This document shows, in pieces, positions 1 through 8,198 of a DNA stretch of 64,000 nucleotides. A program made the translations under genes and the position numbers. Under the pieces are notes generated by a model. The model was not told the origin of the DNA. It did no database searches and saw only the letters and a list, made by a program, of their open reading frames with translations. Numbering within the stretch: position 1 is the first letter of the stretch; every line of letters begins with the position of its first letter. Source of the stretch: Methanofollis sp. UBA420 (lineage in GTDB: Archaea > Halobacteriota > Methanomicrobia > Methanomicrobiales > Methanofollaceae); contig NZ_DAGX01000002.1 of assembly GCF_002498315.1 (NCBI RefSeq), forward strand, positions 558,313 to 622,312, given 5' to 3'.

Positions 1-532
1 CTGCATGATCCATGTACGTCAGGGCATAGTCCTGAATCCCCGAATACAATGCGACGATCAGGAGCGCCAGAGTCCGGGCATCGGTCTCTGTGGTGATGGT
101 GCCCTTTTGCTGTCCTCTTTTAATTCCTTCTTCTGCCAGGGAGACCATGCCGTTGACGTACTCGAGGACGACATGCCCGACTCTTGGCGTGTTCCGTGAC
201 GCAAGCGCAAACATCTCGTAGAACAGAGCCCGCCTTTTTTCATCGCTGAGACTGTACCGCTCGAAGATCAGGGTCAGTACTTCTTCAAACGGGCGGTTAT
301 AGCCATCATAGGCTACTCTCTGTATTTCTGCCAGTATTGTGGCGAAAACTTCCTGGAGCAGGTCTTCTTTGCTCGAAAAGTACCAGTACACCGCCCCCTT
401 GCTCACCCCGAGTTTTTTGGCGACATCTTCGATGGTCGTCTGTGCATAACCGCGTTCGGCAATCGCCTCCATCGCTGCCTGTATAATTCGCTGTTTTGCA
501 TCTTCCCTGTACTCAGGAACGACCTTTGGCAT
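1..532 (-). CDS. TetR-family transcriptional regulator (C-terminus cut by window edge)
   Basis: About 177 codons are visible; the frame is still open at base 1, so the gene is partial. The start ATG at 532 opens the product with MPKVVPEYRE. Residues about 10-55 form the TetR helix-turn-helix, ending in the typical SKGAVYWYFSSKEDLL recognition helix and clamp; the rest is helical ligand-binding domain. A TATA-like box (559-568, minus strand) would place transcription start near 537-540, giving an almost leaderless mRNA. An inverted repeat at 597-639 just upstream is a candidate operator. The N-terminus closely resembles the second TetR at 3900-4571, so the two look like paralogues. The ligand is unknown. 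Confidence 0.9.
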   Translation of the reverse strand, partial: MPKVVPEYREDAKQRIIQAAMEAIAERGYAQTTIEDVAKKLGVSKGAVYWYFSSKEDLLQEVFATILAEIQRVAYDGYNRPFEEVLTLIFERYSLSDEKRRALFYEMFALASRNTPRVGHVVLEYVNGMVSLAEEGIKRGQQKGTITTETDARTLALLIVALYSGIQDYALTYMDHA

Positions 533-558
533 TGATGAATCATTTCTCTTTTTTCTCG

Positions 559-639
559 AATTTAAATAGTCGTACCTCCGGGAGACATCCATACCAAATG
601 GTTTAATAACATTCTATTCAGTATGTTATTTGATCCATT
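559..639. promoter_or_regulatory. Promoter and candidate TetR operator upstream of the first tetR
   Basis: A TATA-like TTTAAAT lies at 561-567. Further upstream, AATAACAT (605-612) and ATGTTATT (623-630) form a perfect 8-bp inverted repeat around a 10-bp spacer. The arms continue imperfectly outward: AATGG at 597-601 and CCATT at 635-639, with a one-base indel. This is the size and symmetry of a TetR-family operator. Binding is an inference. Confidence 0.5.
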
Positions 640-781
640 AGAATGGCAACGCCGATGGCCGCGGTGGCCAGAACACGATCGGAGAAGGGCGGTGCCATGA
701 AATGGGCCTCGAAAACCAGCGGAAGGAGAGTGCTCAGCGGCGCCGTCCCTCCCCCGCGGGAACACAAGGAGATGAACACCG

Positions 782-1114
782 ATGCAGGTACCGTCACCTA
801 CGACGATCTCTGATGAGAAAAGAAGCATGAAAGCGGGCCCGAGCACAATGGCCGAATCGATGCTGCTGGAAGACAGAAGCATTTTTTTGGACCCCTGTGC
901 GGTCCATTTCGTCGGTCGCCAGATGCTTGAGTGGGCCAGAGACCATCCGCTGGAAACAACAGCGATCGCAAAAAAATACGATCGGAAAATGCCGGGGTGG
1001 AGCACTTTCATCCGCACCCGCGCCCGGTATTTCGATGACGTCGTACAGAATGCAGGGAGCGAAGGGTTCAGCCCGCGGGGTATCTGTCCTGGTACCGGAG
1101 GCGACAGCGAATGA
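782..1114 (+). pseudogene. Truncated N-terminus of a PPM2/leucine-carboxyl-type SAM methyltransferase
   Basis: The 110-residue product carries only the N-terminal helical part of the class I SAM methyltransferases related to leucine carboxyl methyltransferase. Recognisable elements are an AESMLLEDRSIFLDPCAVHF segment and a later RTRARYFDD segment. In full-length members this is followed at once by the glycine-rich SAM-binding strand and a long Rossmann domain. Here the similarity stops after the EGF at about residue 95 and the frame runs out in SPRGICPGTGGDSE. The true start is unclear (ATG 782 or 827). The stop overlaps the next ORF by ATGA at 1111. Most likely a decayed gene. Confidence 0.5.
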
Positions 1115-1338
1115 GCAAGTGGGGACGAACGCGATCGGGTTCATACCTGAACCCCAATTTTATCGCCGGGAGAGCGACCGGCACCTGCTGCTGGGGATGC
1201 GCCAAGCGCGACGACTGCCCCCTGGAATCCGCGGGGCGGCGGTGCACCCGCGACCACACCACCTGCGAGGTCTGCACCTGGTGGAACGAACGCGGCTGTG
1301 TCTGTTTTGAGATCGACCGGAAGTTCCTGAAACTGTGA
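1111..1338 (+). CDS. Small cysteine-rich hypothetical protein
   Basis: A 75-residue product with eight cysteines in the central and C-terminal part, arranged as a CC pair followed by CxxC-like spacings (CCWGC, DDCP, RRC, TTCEVC, GCVC). This could bind a metal or Fe-S centre or be disulfide-linked. No family is recognised. It starts in an ATGA overlap with the truncated methyltransferase and its TGA overlaps a possible GTG start of the acyltransferase at 1335, an arrangement typical of translationally coupled genes. That coupling is the main reason to keep it; short length and a decayed neighbour leave doubt. Confidence 0.4.
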   Translation: MSKWGRTRSGSYLNPNFIAGRATGTCCWGCAKRDDCPLESAGRRCTRDHTTCEVCTWWNERGCVCFEIDRKFLKL

Positions 1339-1376
1339 GTAAGGTTAGAGACAAAATCCCGAAAAGAGAGAACACC

Positions 1377-2846
1377 ATGACAGAAATGAAAAATGCCAAT
1401 TCGCACATTCCCGGATGCATCAGAAAGATGACCAATACCGAACGGGTATTTTACATGTATCCCGGATGCAATGTCGCGGTCGTTGCCCGGATACGCGGCA
1501 CCATATCAGAACCTGATCTGCGTCGCGCCCTTGAAAAGGTACTCCGAATGCACCCTTTTATCGGTGCAAAGATAGTTGTCGATGGCCGTCATGATGCCTG
1601 GTTCTCAGATGACAATGTTCCCCCTCCTCCTTTGCGGGTCGTACAAAGGACTTCGGATACACAGTGGTTTTCCGAGATGAAATCCGAACAGCGGATACCT
1701 TTCGACCTGGGAAAAGGGCCGCTCATCAGGTTTGTGCTGATACATTCGCCGGACATATCCGACCTTGTGATCGTATGCAACCACACTATCTGCGACGGCA
1801 TGGCACTGGCAAACCTTGTCCGCGATCTCCTGGAGTTATACGCCAATCCGGGGCAGGAAATCACCGTACTTTCTCCCCCCGATATGATGGACTTCCTCCC
1901 GAAAAATGGGGGGGTCTCACTAAAAGCACTCCTGACGCGTCTCTTCACGACCTACGGCAACTGGAAGTGGAGAAAGAGCCCGCATTACTTTTCTCAAGAG
2001 GATTATGATGCGATCATCACAGCGTACTGGGAAAAATGGGATTACGGTGCTGTGTTGTTGAAACTCGAACCGGAGGAGACGGCATCTCTCTCTGCCCGCT
2101 GTCGGAACGAGGGCGTCACCATCGGATCCGCAATCACAGCGGCATGTATTGCCGCGCACGAGGACATTGCCGGTGCATTTGCCGGAAATTTCAGGGTTGT
2201 ATCCATACCCTTCGATCTCCGGAGACATGCAACCCCGCCGGTTGGCGATGTATTCTGTCTCTGTGTCGGGGGTTCGCAGTTCTCGTTCACGTATCAATCC
2301 GAAAAACCCTTCAGGGAGAATGTTTCCGTGCTGCATGCCGAGATCCACAAAAGGGTGGAAAAACTGGACTCGGCCGGCATGGAAGTCCCGGATTTCGATC
2401 CTTCGTTTATCGATGCATTTGCCTGTTTTGCATCGCTGAAAAAAAGTATTCCTGAGGCATATACGCGGACCGCCACCCTGTCCAGGTTTTCCCGGGATAC
2501 GAAGAATATCGCGTTCTCTTTTGCCCGTAATTATGAGAAAATAACTCCCGGAACTGTTGCGTCCAACCTCGGGAGACTCAACATCCCGGACACCTACGGA
2601 GATCTCCGGATAGAGAGCATAACCTTCCTGCCTCCGGTCAGCAATTCCATGCCCTTGGTGCTCGGGGGCGTCAGCATCGGGGGCAGACTGGTCTATTCCA
2701 TGACGTTTGCCGAACCGAAAGAGAACCAAACTGCCTCTCGGGAGCCCGATATGATCAGGATACGGAACCGTGCACTGGAATATCTCGGTTTCCCGGAGAA
2801 GGTCAGCGACAACGCACTGGAATCGGTCGAGGCCATCCACCCATGA
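1377..2846 (+). CDS. Condensation-domain acyltransferase (stand-alone, PapA/WES-like)
   Basis: The 489-residue product is a free-standing member of the CoA-dependent acyltransferase/NRPS condensation superfamily (two chloramphenicol-acetyltransferase-like lobes). The HHxxxDG active-site motif appears as NHTICDG: the catalytic second histidine (about residue 136) and the aspartate are kept while the first His is Asn. A SNLGRLNIP segment near residue 400 matches the second-lobe bridge region. Start: ATG 1377 has a GAGAG stretch 6 nt upstream; GTG 1335, overlapping the previous stop, is the alternative. It sits 36 bp before an alpha/beta hydrolase, suggesting a small acyl-ester or peptide pathway. 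The substrate cannot be inferred. Confidence 0.75.
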   Translation: MTEMKNANSHIPGCIRKMTNTERVFYMYPGCNVAVVARIRGTISEPDLRRALEKVLRMHPFIGAKIVVDGRHDAWFSDDNVPPPPLRVVQRTSDTQWFSEMKSEQRIPFDLGKGPLIRFVLIHSPDISDLVIVCNHTICDGMALANLVRDLLELYANPGQEITVLSPPDMMDFLPKNGGVSLKALLTRLFTTYGNWKWRKSPHYFSQEDYDAIITAYWEKWDYGAVLLKLEPEETASLSARCRNEGVTIGSAITAACIAAHEDIAGAFAGNFRVVSIPFDLRRHATPPVGDVFCLCVGGSQFSFTYQSEKPFRENVSVLHAEIHKRVEKLDSAGMEVPDFDPSFIDAFACFASLKKSIPEAYTRTATLSRFSRDTKNIAFSFARNYEKITPGTVASNLGRLNIPDTYGDLRIESITFLPPVSNSMPLVLGGVSIGGRLVYSMTFAEPKENQTASREPDMIRIRNRALEYLGFPEKVSDNALESVEAIHP

Positions 2847-2882
2847 TTGTCTGATAGAATCCAAAAAGAGTGAGGTAAGATC

Positions 2883-3635
2883 ATGCCAACAGTACACGTT
2901 AACGACATCGACATGTATTATGAGGCCCATGGCGAAGGCGAACCGCTTCTGATGATCCAGGGCCTTGGTTTTGAGATCTCCGCAATGGTGACCGAGCCGG
3001 GAAAGTCCCGGTACATCGACAAATTCACCGACAGTTACAGGGTCATCGTCTATGATTACCGGGGTGTGGGGAGGACGGACAAGCCGGATATGCCCTACAC
3101 GATAGAGATGCTGGCCGATGATACGATTGGCCTCATGGATGCCCTTGGCATCAGGAAAGCCCACATCATGGGAACCTCGATGGGGTCACAGATCGCCCAG
3201 ACCATCGCCGCGAAGTACCCGGAGCGGGTGAAGGGCCTCGTCCTCGTTGTCGGTTTCACCCGCGTACTGCCCCTGATGCGACTGATCGGCATTATTACGA
3301 CAAACATTCCCGGCATCAAAGAGAAGATGACCGGCTGGATATACCAGCAGAAATACCCCCCTACCCCGGCGTCTTTCCGGCGGATTACAGACGCTGCCAA
3401 CCAGTGTGATACGCGGGAGTTGTGCGGCAGGATCGCGGCCCCGACCCTGATCGTCAACGGGACGAAGGACGGGATTGTGCCGATGAAGATCACGCGGGAA
3501 CTGGCTGACGGAATCCCCGGTGCCCGGCTGGTCCTTGTGGAGGGGGACCACCTGTTTGTAGCGAAAAACCCCGACCTGCTGATAACACCGGCCCTTGCAT
3601 TCCTGGGGGAGGTGGACGGGAAAATAGATCATTGA
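2883..3635 (+). CDS. Alpha/beta hydrolase
   Basis: A 250-residue single-domain alpha/beta hydrolase without a signal peptide. The nucleophile elbow GTSMGS gives Ser99; the acid is probably Asp196 in GTKDGIVP and the base His223 in EGDHLF, all correctly spaced for the family. The oxyanion region is near the GLGFEIS segment after strand beta3. A GAGGT ribosome-binding site precedes the ATG by 6-7 nt. It follows the condensation-domain gene in the same orientation and is probably co-transcribed, so it may hydrolyse or transfer the acyl product of that enzyme. Specific substrate unknown (esterase, thioesterase or proline iminopeptidase-like). Confidence 0.85.
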   Translation: MPTVHVNDIDMYYEAHGEGEPLLMIQGLGFEISAMVTEPGKSRYIDKFTDSYRVIVYDYRGVGRTDKPDMPYTIEMLADDTIGLMDALGIRKAHIMGTSMGSQIAQTIAAKYPERVKGLVLVVGFTRVLPLMRLIGIITTNIPGIKEKMTGWIYQQKYPPTPASFRRITDAANQCDTRELCGRIAAPTLIVNGTKDGIVPMKITRELADGIPGARLVLVEGDHLFVAKNPDLLITPALAFLGEVDGKIDH

Positions 3636-3680
3636 TGCTGCCGGGGCTCTCTTTTTTCCTGGGGGTGCAACAAAGTTTCG

Positions 3681-3800
3681 ATGAACAGGGCAACACCGTA
3701 CCTCCATTTCAAGAGCAAAGAAACTCCCCTGGCGGCTGTCGTGCTCAGAGGAGTACAGTCCTCCGACGAAAAATCTCCGGGATCCAGGTTTGAGAACTGA
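3681..3800 (+). pseudogene. Relic of a TetR helix-turn-helix domain
   Basis: A 39-residue reading frame contains RATPYLHFKSKETPLAAVV, which matches the conserved end of the TetR DNA-binding domain (consensus ..TLYLYFKSKEELF..AV). Helices 1-2 and the whole ligand domain are missing, and the frame ends after about 20 unrelated residues. It lies between the hydrolase and an intact tetR of opposite orientation. Best explained as a remnant of a former plus-strand tetR. Confidence 0.45.
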
Positions 3801-3899
3801 TTCTTTCGGTTCACTTCCTCCTTCGCTATGAAAACGATCACGATTGAGCGTCGTACATGGAATGACCCTCCCCTTTCTGTGTACTATACCGTCAGCGCG

Positions 3900-4571
3900 T
3901 TATTCGGCCCGCCTCGCCCTGGTGCGCACCTCACATCCCGCACAGTCGGGCGGGCATTCCATAGCAACATCTCCGCTCCCCTGACCCCGGAAGAGAGCCC
4001 TGACGATCTCGATCCACCGGGAGCGAAGCTCATCCCGGTCGACACCGAGGAGGATCATCACCCGCATGCCGTTGAACATCGATACAAGGGCGATCGCAAG
4101 GGTACGTGGATCGGTCGCCGGGGAAATAAGACCTTCCTGCTGCTGTTTCGCGATTGCCTGCGCCGGTTGATCGATGCCGTTCTTCATGCGCTCTCTGGAA
4201 AAGTTCCCGAGCACGGGTTCACGCGCCGTCATCGCAAATATTTCGAGGAGAAGCGCATGCTCGTTGAGATCGGACGACATCATCCGGTCGAAGATCTCGA
4301 TCCATGTCGCGACCGGACACCTTTCCGGACTTTGGGGAGTCGTAATTTTGCGGTACTGTCCCTGAAGGATCTTCGCACTCTCCAGGATCAGTTCATCTTT
4401 ATTTTTGAAGTACCGATAGAGGGCCGGCTTGCTGACATTGAGGTGTTTCGCAATATCCTCCATCGTGGTCCTGCAGTACCCTTTCTCGTACATGACCTCC
4501 AGCCCGGCTTCAACAATCCTCTTTTTCGCCTCTTCACGGTACTCCGGTACCATCTTCGACGTTGAATTCAC
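3900..4571 (-). CDS. TetR-family transcriptional regulator
   Basis: A TetR repressor whose N-terminal HTH includes TTMEDIAKHLNVSKPALYRYFKNKDEL, followed by an all-helical ligand domain. The C-terminus has an unusual short Cys/Arg tail (PPDCAGCEVRTRARR). Start is uncertain: GTG 4571, ATG 4553 and ATG 4583/4607 are all in frame; 4571 aligns best with the paralogue at 1-532. It is divergent from the amidohydrolase/ICMT pair, and the intergenic region carries two palindromic operator-like sites (4625-4662), so autoregulation and control of that pair is the likely job. Confidence 0.88.
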   Translation of the reverse strand: MNSTSKMVPEYREEAKKRIVEAGLEVMYEKGYCRTTMEDIAKHLNVSKPALYRYFKNKDELILESAKILQGQYRKITTPQSPERCPVATWIEIFDRMMSSDLNEHALLLEIFAMTAREPVLGNFSRERMKNGIDQPAQAIAKQQQEGLISPATDPRTLAIALVSMFNGMRVMILLGVDRDELRSRWIEIVRALFRGQGSGDVAMECPPDCAGCEVRTRARRAE

Positions 4572-4624
4572 CCTCCCATGCATGTGAGCGCCACTCGTAT
4601 ATCTCAATAACTAATAGAACACTA

Positions 4625-4662
4625 AAGTTACCAATTGGTAACTTATATTAACAATTAGTAAG
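4625..4662. promoter_or_regulatory. Tandem palindromic operator between tetR and amidohydrolase
   Basis: Bases 4625-4644 form a perfect 20-bp palindrome, AAGTTACCAATTGGTAACTT. A second, imperfect copy (4647-4662, ATTAACAATTAGTAAG) matches the central 16 bp at 12 positions. The AATT centres (4633 and 4653) are exactly 20 bp apart, about two helical turns, so two repressor dimers could bind the same face. Position between divergent genes fits a TetR operator. Confidence 0.7.
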
Positions 4663-4780
4663 AACGAGAATATGACACTCCACGAAGGACAATCGACAGG
4701 ATGGCAAATTCCTGCATCATTCAGGTTCTATTGAACGGAGTGGCGCATATGACCGCGAACAGATACTTTCAGAGGGTAAA

Positions 4781-6385
4781 ATGACACCAGCACCACAGAA
4801 CGAATCGATGACCGCGTTCACCGGCGGTCGGATCCTTACGATGGATTCCGGACAGAATCATGCAGAAGCAGTCGTGATCAAGGGCGGCCTGATTCTCGAT
4901 GTCGGCGACGCGGGAATCGTGGAGCGGTACCCCGGTGCCGAGATCGTCGATCTGAAGGGCCGGACTCTGCTGCCAGGCTTCATCGACTCGCACAACCACC
5001 TCTCGTCCTTTTCCTGCTTCTTCTCGGGATGGGCAGACCTCTTCGGTCTCCTGACAAAGGACGCCGTCCTGGATGCATTGAAAGACCATGCCCGGAAGAA
5101 TCCCGGAAACGGCTGGCTGGTCGGTTTCGGGTGGCTGGATGCACGATCCGGCGGAGTTGCCCTGACGCGACAGGACCTTGACGAAATCGGATCCGACCGC
5201 CCCACACTCGTCATCCAGGCTACGTTTCACATGAGCGTCGCGAATAGCCGGGCGCTGGACATTGCAGGCATCAACGGATCGACACCCGATCCCGGATGCG
5301 GGATCATCATGCGGGACGCCGACGGGACACCAACCGGCGTGCTGATCGAAGAGGCACAGGCCCCTGTCTTTGGTCTGACCATGAAGGCCGGCACCCATGA
5401 ACATGCCGACCTCATCAGAGCGCGGGCAGAAGAACTCCTCCCCTTCGGGGTCACCGCAGTCCATGATCCGGGCGTCACCCCGGCCGCGGCAACGGCATAC
5501 CGTCTCCTGCATGATGAGGGCCGACTGCCGGTCTCCGTGCTTATGATGCCCCACGGTGCGACCCTTCTCGACAACCGTCCGGGGATCTGGCTTGACGGGC
5601 CGGGGACAGGAAGCGGGGACGAGCATCTCCGCATCGGTCCGGTCAAAGTCTTTGCCGACGGAGCAACACCGGAAACGGTGGCATATGCCATGACGATCCA
5701 GGGCAGGACCATGACGAGCGGCAGGTACCGCGATGATTTCAGCGAGGTCTTACGCGATGCAACGCGGCGAGGTTTTCGCGTCTGCGTTCATTCCTTCGGG
5801 AACGCCACCACAGATGCTGTCCTTGACGCGTTTGAAGAAGCCGCGGGAGATGCCCCCGCAGGATTCGAGATGCGGCCCCGCCTGGAGCACGTGACCCTGA
5901 TCTCGGAGTCCCAGATCCGGCGTCTTGCTGCCATGGGAGGGTGCGTCTCCATCCAGCCCCAGTTCCTCATCCGGGCCAGTAATTTCTCCCGGGCACAGGT
6001 GGAGAATGCAAAGTGGCTGGCCTACGCCGATCTCTTCCGCGCCGGCGTCCATGTTGCCGCATCAAGCGACGATCCCGGCGGTTTCATGGACGCGCGTGAT
6101 CCGATCACAGGGGCGGTGATGGGATCGACCATGAGCAACGGGGATGGGAATACGGTATTCCCGGACCAGGTGCTGCCCTTCGAGACATGGCTCTGGATAT
6201 ACACCGCAGGGAGCGCCTATGCCGGAGGACAGGAGAACGAGCGCGGCATGCTGAAAGAAGGGCTGGTCGCAGACCTCGTGATCCTAGAGGGAGCACTCGA
6301 TCCCCTGAACCCCCCGGTCGTCGATGAGACCTGGAAAGACGGCCGGGTCGTGTACAGACGCCACAAAACAGAGAAGATTGCATGA
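4781..6385 (+). CDS. Amidohydrolase-family metal-dependent hydrolase (YtcJ/AepA-like)
   Basis: The 534-residue product has the split beta-sandwich and TIM-barrel layout of the YtcJ-like amidohydrolases: N-terminal FTGGRILTMD, the first metal ligands in DSHNHL (His71, His73), and a C-terminal sandwich returning in GLVADLVILEG. Members hydrolyse amides or related bonds with Zn or Fe; substrates are mostly unknown. No signal peptide, so cytoplasmic. A GAGGGT box precedes ATG 4781. The stop overlaps the next gene (ATGA). Divergent tetR and the palindromic operator at 4625 suggest it is induced by a small molecule. Confidence 0.88.
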   Translation: MTPAPQNESMTAFTGGRILTMDSGQNHAEAVVIKGGLILDVGDAGIVERYPGAEIVDLKGRTLLPGFIDSHNHLSSFSCFFSGWADLFGLLTKDAVLDALKDHARKNPGNGWLVGFGWLDARSGGVALTRQDLDEIGSDRPTLVIQATFHMSVANSRALDIAGINGSTPDPGCGIIMRDADGTPTGVLIEEAQAPVFGLTMKAGTHEHADLIRARAEELLPFGVTAVHDPGVTPAAATAYRLLHDEGRLPVSVLMMPHGATLLDNRPGIWLDGPGTGSGDEHLRIGPVKVFADGATPETVAYAMTIQGRTMTSGRYRDDFSEVLRDATRRGFRVCVHSFGNATTDAVLDAFEEAAGDAPAGFEMRPRLEHVTLISESQIRRLAAMGGCVSIQPQFLIRASNFSRAQVENAKWLAYADLFRAGVHVAASSDDPGGFMDARDPITGAVMGSTMSNGDGNTVFPDQVLPFETWLWIYTAGSAYAGGQENERGMLKEGLVADLVILEGALDPLNPPVVDETWKDGRVVYRRHKTEKIA

Positions 6386-7086
6386 ATCCGCCGGAAAACT
6401 CATCGAAGGATGCCGGGCGCATCCTGCGGGCGAAAGGCATCCTCTCCGGTACGATCCCGGTGATCATTATGGGAGCGGTCCTTTTCGTCTCGGCGGGCAC
6501 GCTCGCCTGGCCGATGGCGTGGGTCATCCTCGGTGTCCTGTTTGCCGCCACAACGCTCGTTACCCTGCTCTGCAGCCCCGGCCTGATCGTGGAGCGCATG
6601 AACAAACAGACAGGGGCAAAGGACTGGGACGCCCGCCTGGTCAGAGTGATGAACCTTATCGGGCTCCTGCCGCTTCTTGTTGCAGGGCTGGACATGCGGT
6701 TCGGCTGGAGCGGGCAGATCCCCCTTCCCGTACAGGTCGCGGCCCTCGGCGTCTTTATCTCTGGTTATATCGTCTTTTCGTGGGCGATGCTCACAAACCC
6801 ATTTTTTTCTCTCGTTGTCCGTATCCAGGACGAGAAGGGCCATCATGCCGTCACCACCGGCCCCTACCGGTTCGTCCGCCACCCTGGGTATCTGGGATTT
6901 TTTCTGATCGTTCTCGCCCAGCCCCTGATGCTGGGGTCTCTCTGGGCGCTTGTGCCTGCCGGGATCACTGCAGCCCTCTTTATCGTGAGGACCGGCAGGG
7001 AGGACGAGACGCTTCTCGCAGAACTCGTCGGGTACCGTGAGTACGCCGAGGAAGTCGGGTACCGCCTTATTCCCGGGATATGGTAA
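6382..7086 (+). CDS. Isoprenylcysteine carboxyl methyltransferase-family membrane protein
   Basis: A 234-residue polytopic protein with about five hydrophobic segments. The C-terminal half carries the ICMT/PEMT signature: a TTGPYRFVRHPGYLGFF motif (SAM-binding Arg-His-Pro) and a later ETLLAELVGYREYAEEVGYRLIP motif. Family members methylate small molecules or lipids at the membrane; prenylated proteins are not expected here. It overlaps the amidohydrolase by 4 bp, so the two form one operon under the same TetR-type control. Confidence 0.85.
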   Translation: MNPPENSSKDAGRILRAKGILSGTIPVIIMGAVLFVSAGTLAWPMAWVILGVLFAATTLVTLLCSPGLIVERMNKQTGAKDWDARLVRVMNLIGLLPLLVAGLDMRFGWSGQIPLPVQVAALGVFISGYIVFSWAMLTNPFFSLVVRIQDEKGHHAVTTGPYRFVRHPGYLGFFLIVLAQPLMLGSLWALVPAGITAALFIVRTGREDETLLAELVGYREYAEEVGYRLIPGIW

Positions 7087-7491
7087 AAGAAAACAGAACG
7101 TTAAAAAGAAGGAAACAGGAACACAGGGTTGATCCTCGATCCTTTCCATGACGGGATCAGGGAGGCAGGGGGACCTGGTGCTCTCTATCATGTGAGTGAC
7201 CTTGAAATCCATCCCTGCCCCGGGGACCATGCCTTTTTCCGCCGGCCGTCGGTACATGCGTCCGGTCCGACGACATGGACCGGCCGGTGCCGAAAGTGCG
7301 GGATGCGAATGTCGGTCTTCGCATCATCGTCTCTTCTCGGGGGCTATGATCGAAAACCGATTCTGGAAAAATGCATTGTATGGTGCGCCTGCATCAAGAT
7401 GAAAAGGCAAAGGTAATTCTCAGGAAATACTCTTTTTAAATGACCTTAAATTATCAGAACCGGTACTCGGAAATGAAAACGGTGGTGAAAG
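7087..7491. other. Non-coding gap with promoter for the flavoprotein gene
   Basis: About 400 bases without a supportable gene. Short frames in it show no recognisable domain and no ribosome-binding site. A-rich sequence follows the upstream stop. TTTTTAAAT (7432-7440) and CCTTAAATTA (about 7443-7452) are TATA-like; the second would start transcription near 7477, and GGTGA (about 7482) is a ribosome-binding site for ATG 7492. Confidence 0.5.
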
Positions 7492-8076
7492 ATGACAAAA
7501 GTCGTTGCGTTTAACGGTAGCCCCCGGAAAAATGGGAACACATCCATCCTTATCGAGCATATGCTCGAAGAGCTCCGGAAAGAGGGGATCGAAACCGAAG
7601 AGATATACCTCAGCGGACGTGTTGCACGGGGATGCACTGCCTGTATGAAATGTTTTGAGAAGAAGGACGGGCATTGCATCTTTGATGATGATTGTGTCAA
7701 CAAATGCATCGACAAGATGGTTGAAGCTGACGGCATCATTCTCGGTTCGCCGGTCTACTTCACCGATGTCACAGCTGAGATGAAGGCCCTGATCGATCGG
7801 GCGGGCCTTGTATCCATGGCAAACGGGGGACTCTACCGGCGCAAGGTGGCGCAAGCCGCAGTCGCGGTGCGGAGGGCCGGCACATTCCATACCCTTGATA
7901 CCCTTCTGCATTTCCTGCTCATAGGCGGGATGACAGTCCCGGGATTCCCCGTTGTTGGTGTCGGAAAAGAGATCGGGGAGGTCCTTAAAGACGAGGAGGG
8001 CCTGATGCGGGCAAAAGACGCGGGGAAAAACATGGCATGGCTCCTGAAAACTCTTGAGCAGGCAAAAAATTCCTGA
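7492..8076 (+). CDS. Flavodoxin-fold NAD(P)H-dependent FMN reductase / iron-sulfur flavoprotein
   Basis: The 194-residue product begins with the FMN phosphate-binding GSPRKNGNTS motif of the NADPH-dependent FMN reductase/Isf family. A compact cysteine cluster follows: Cys48, 51, 54 (CTACMKC), then Cys62, 68 and 72. The CxxCxxC spacing with a nearby fourth Cys fits the [4Fe-4S] site of archaeal iron-sulfur flavoproteins, which transfer electrons from ferredoxin, often in oxygen defence. GSPVYFTDVTAEMKALIDR is the conserved flavin-edge segment. It appears monocistronic, with its own promoter. Confidence 0.87.
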   Translation: MTKVVAFNGSPRKNGNTSILIEHMLEELRKEGIETEEIYLSGRVARGCTACMKCFEKKDGHCIFDDDCVNKCIDKMVEADGIILGSPVYFTDVTAEMKALIDRAGLVSMANGGLYRRKVAQAAVAVRRAGTFHTLDTLLHFLLIGGMTVPGFPVVGVGKEIGEVLKDEEGLMRAKDAGKNMAWLLKTLEQAKNS

Positions 8077-8198
8077 TGTTCTGGGAGAGATGAGCAATGA
8101 TTGACACCAGGAATGCGTACATAAAAATAAAATGGCCCGGGAAAACCTTCATATTTGAAAACGAGAGGAGTCCATCGAACTCCCCGATACTCTATTGT

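Noticed and set aside
643..813. 56-codon frame between the first tetR and the methyltransferase fragment
   Set aside because: No recognised domain, no ribosome-binding site, overlaps the operator region.
6400..7257. Minus-strand frame opposite the ICMT-like gene
   Set aside because: Shadow of a well-supported membrane protein; no motif.
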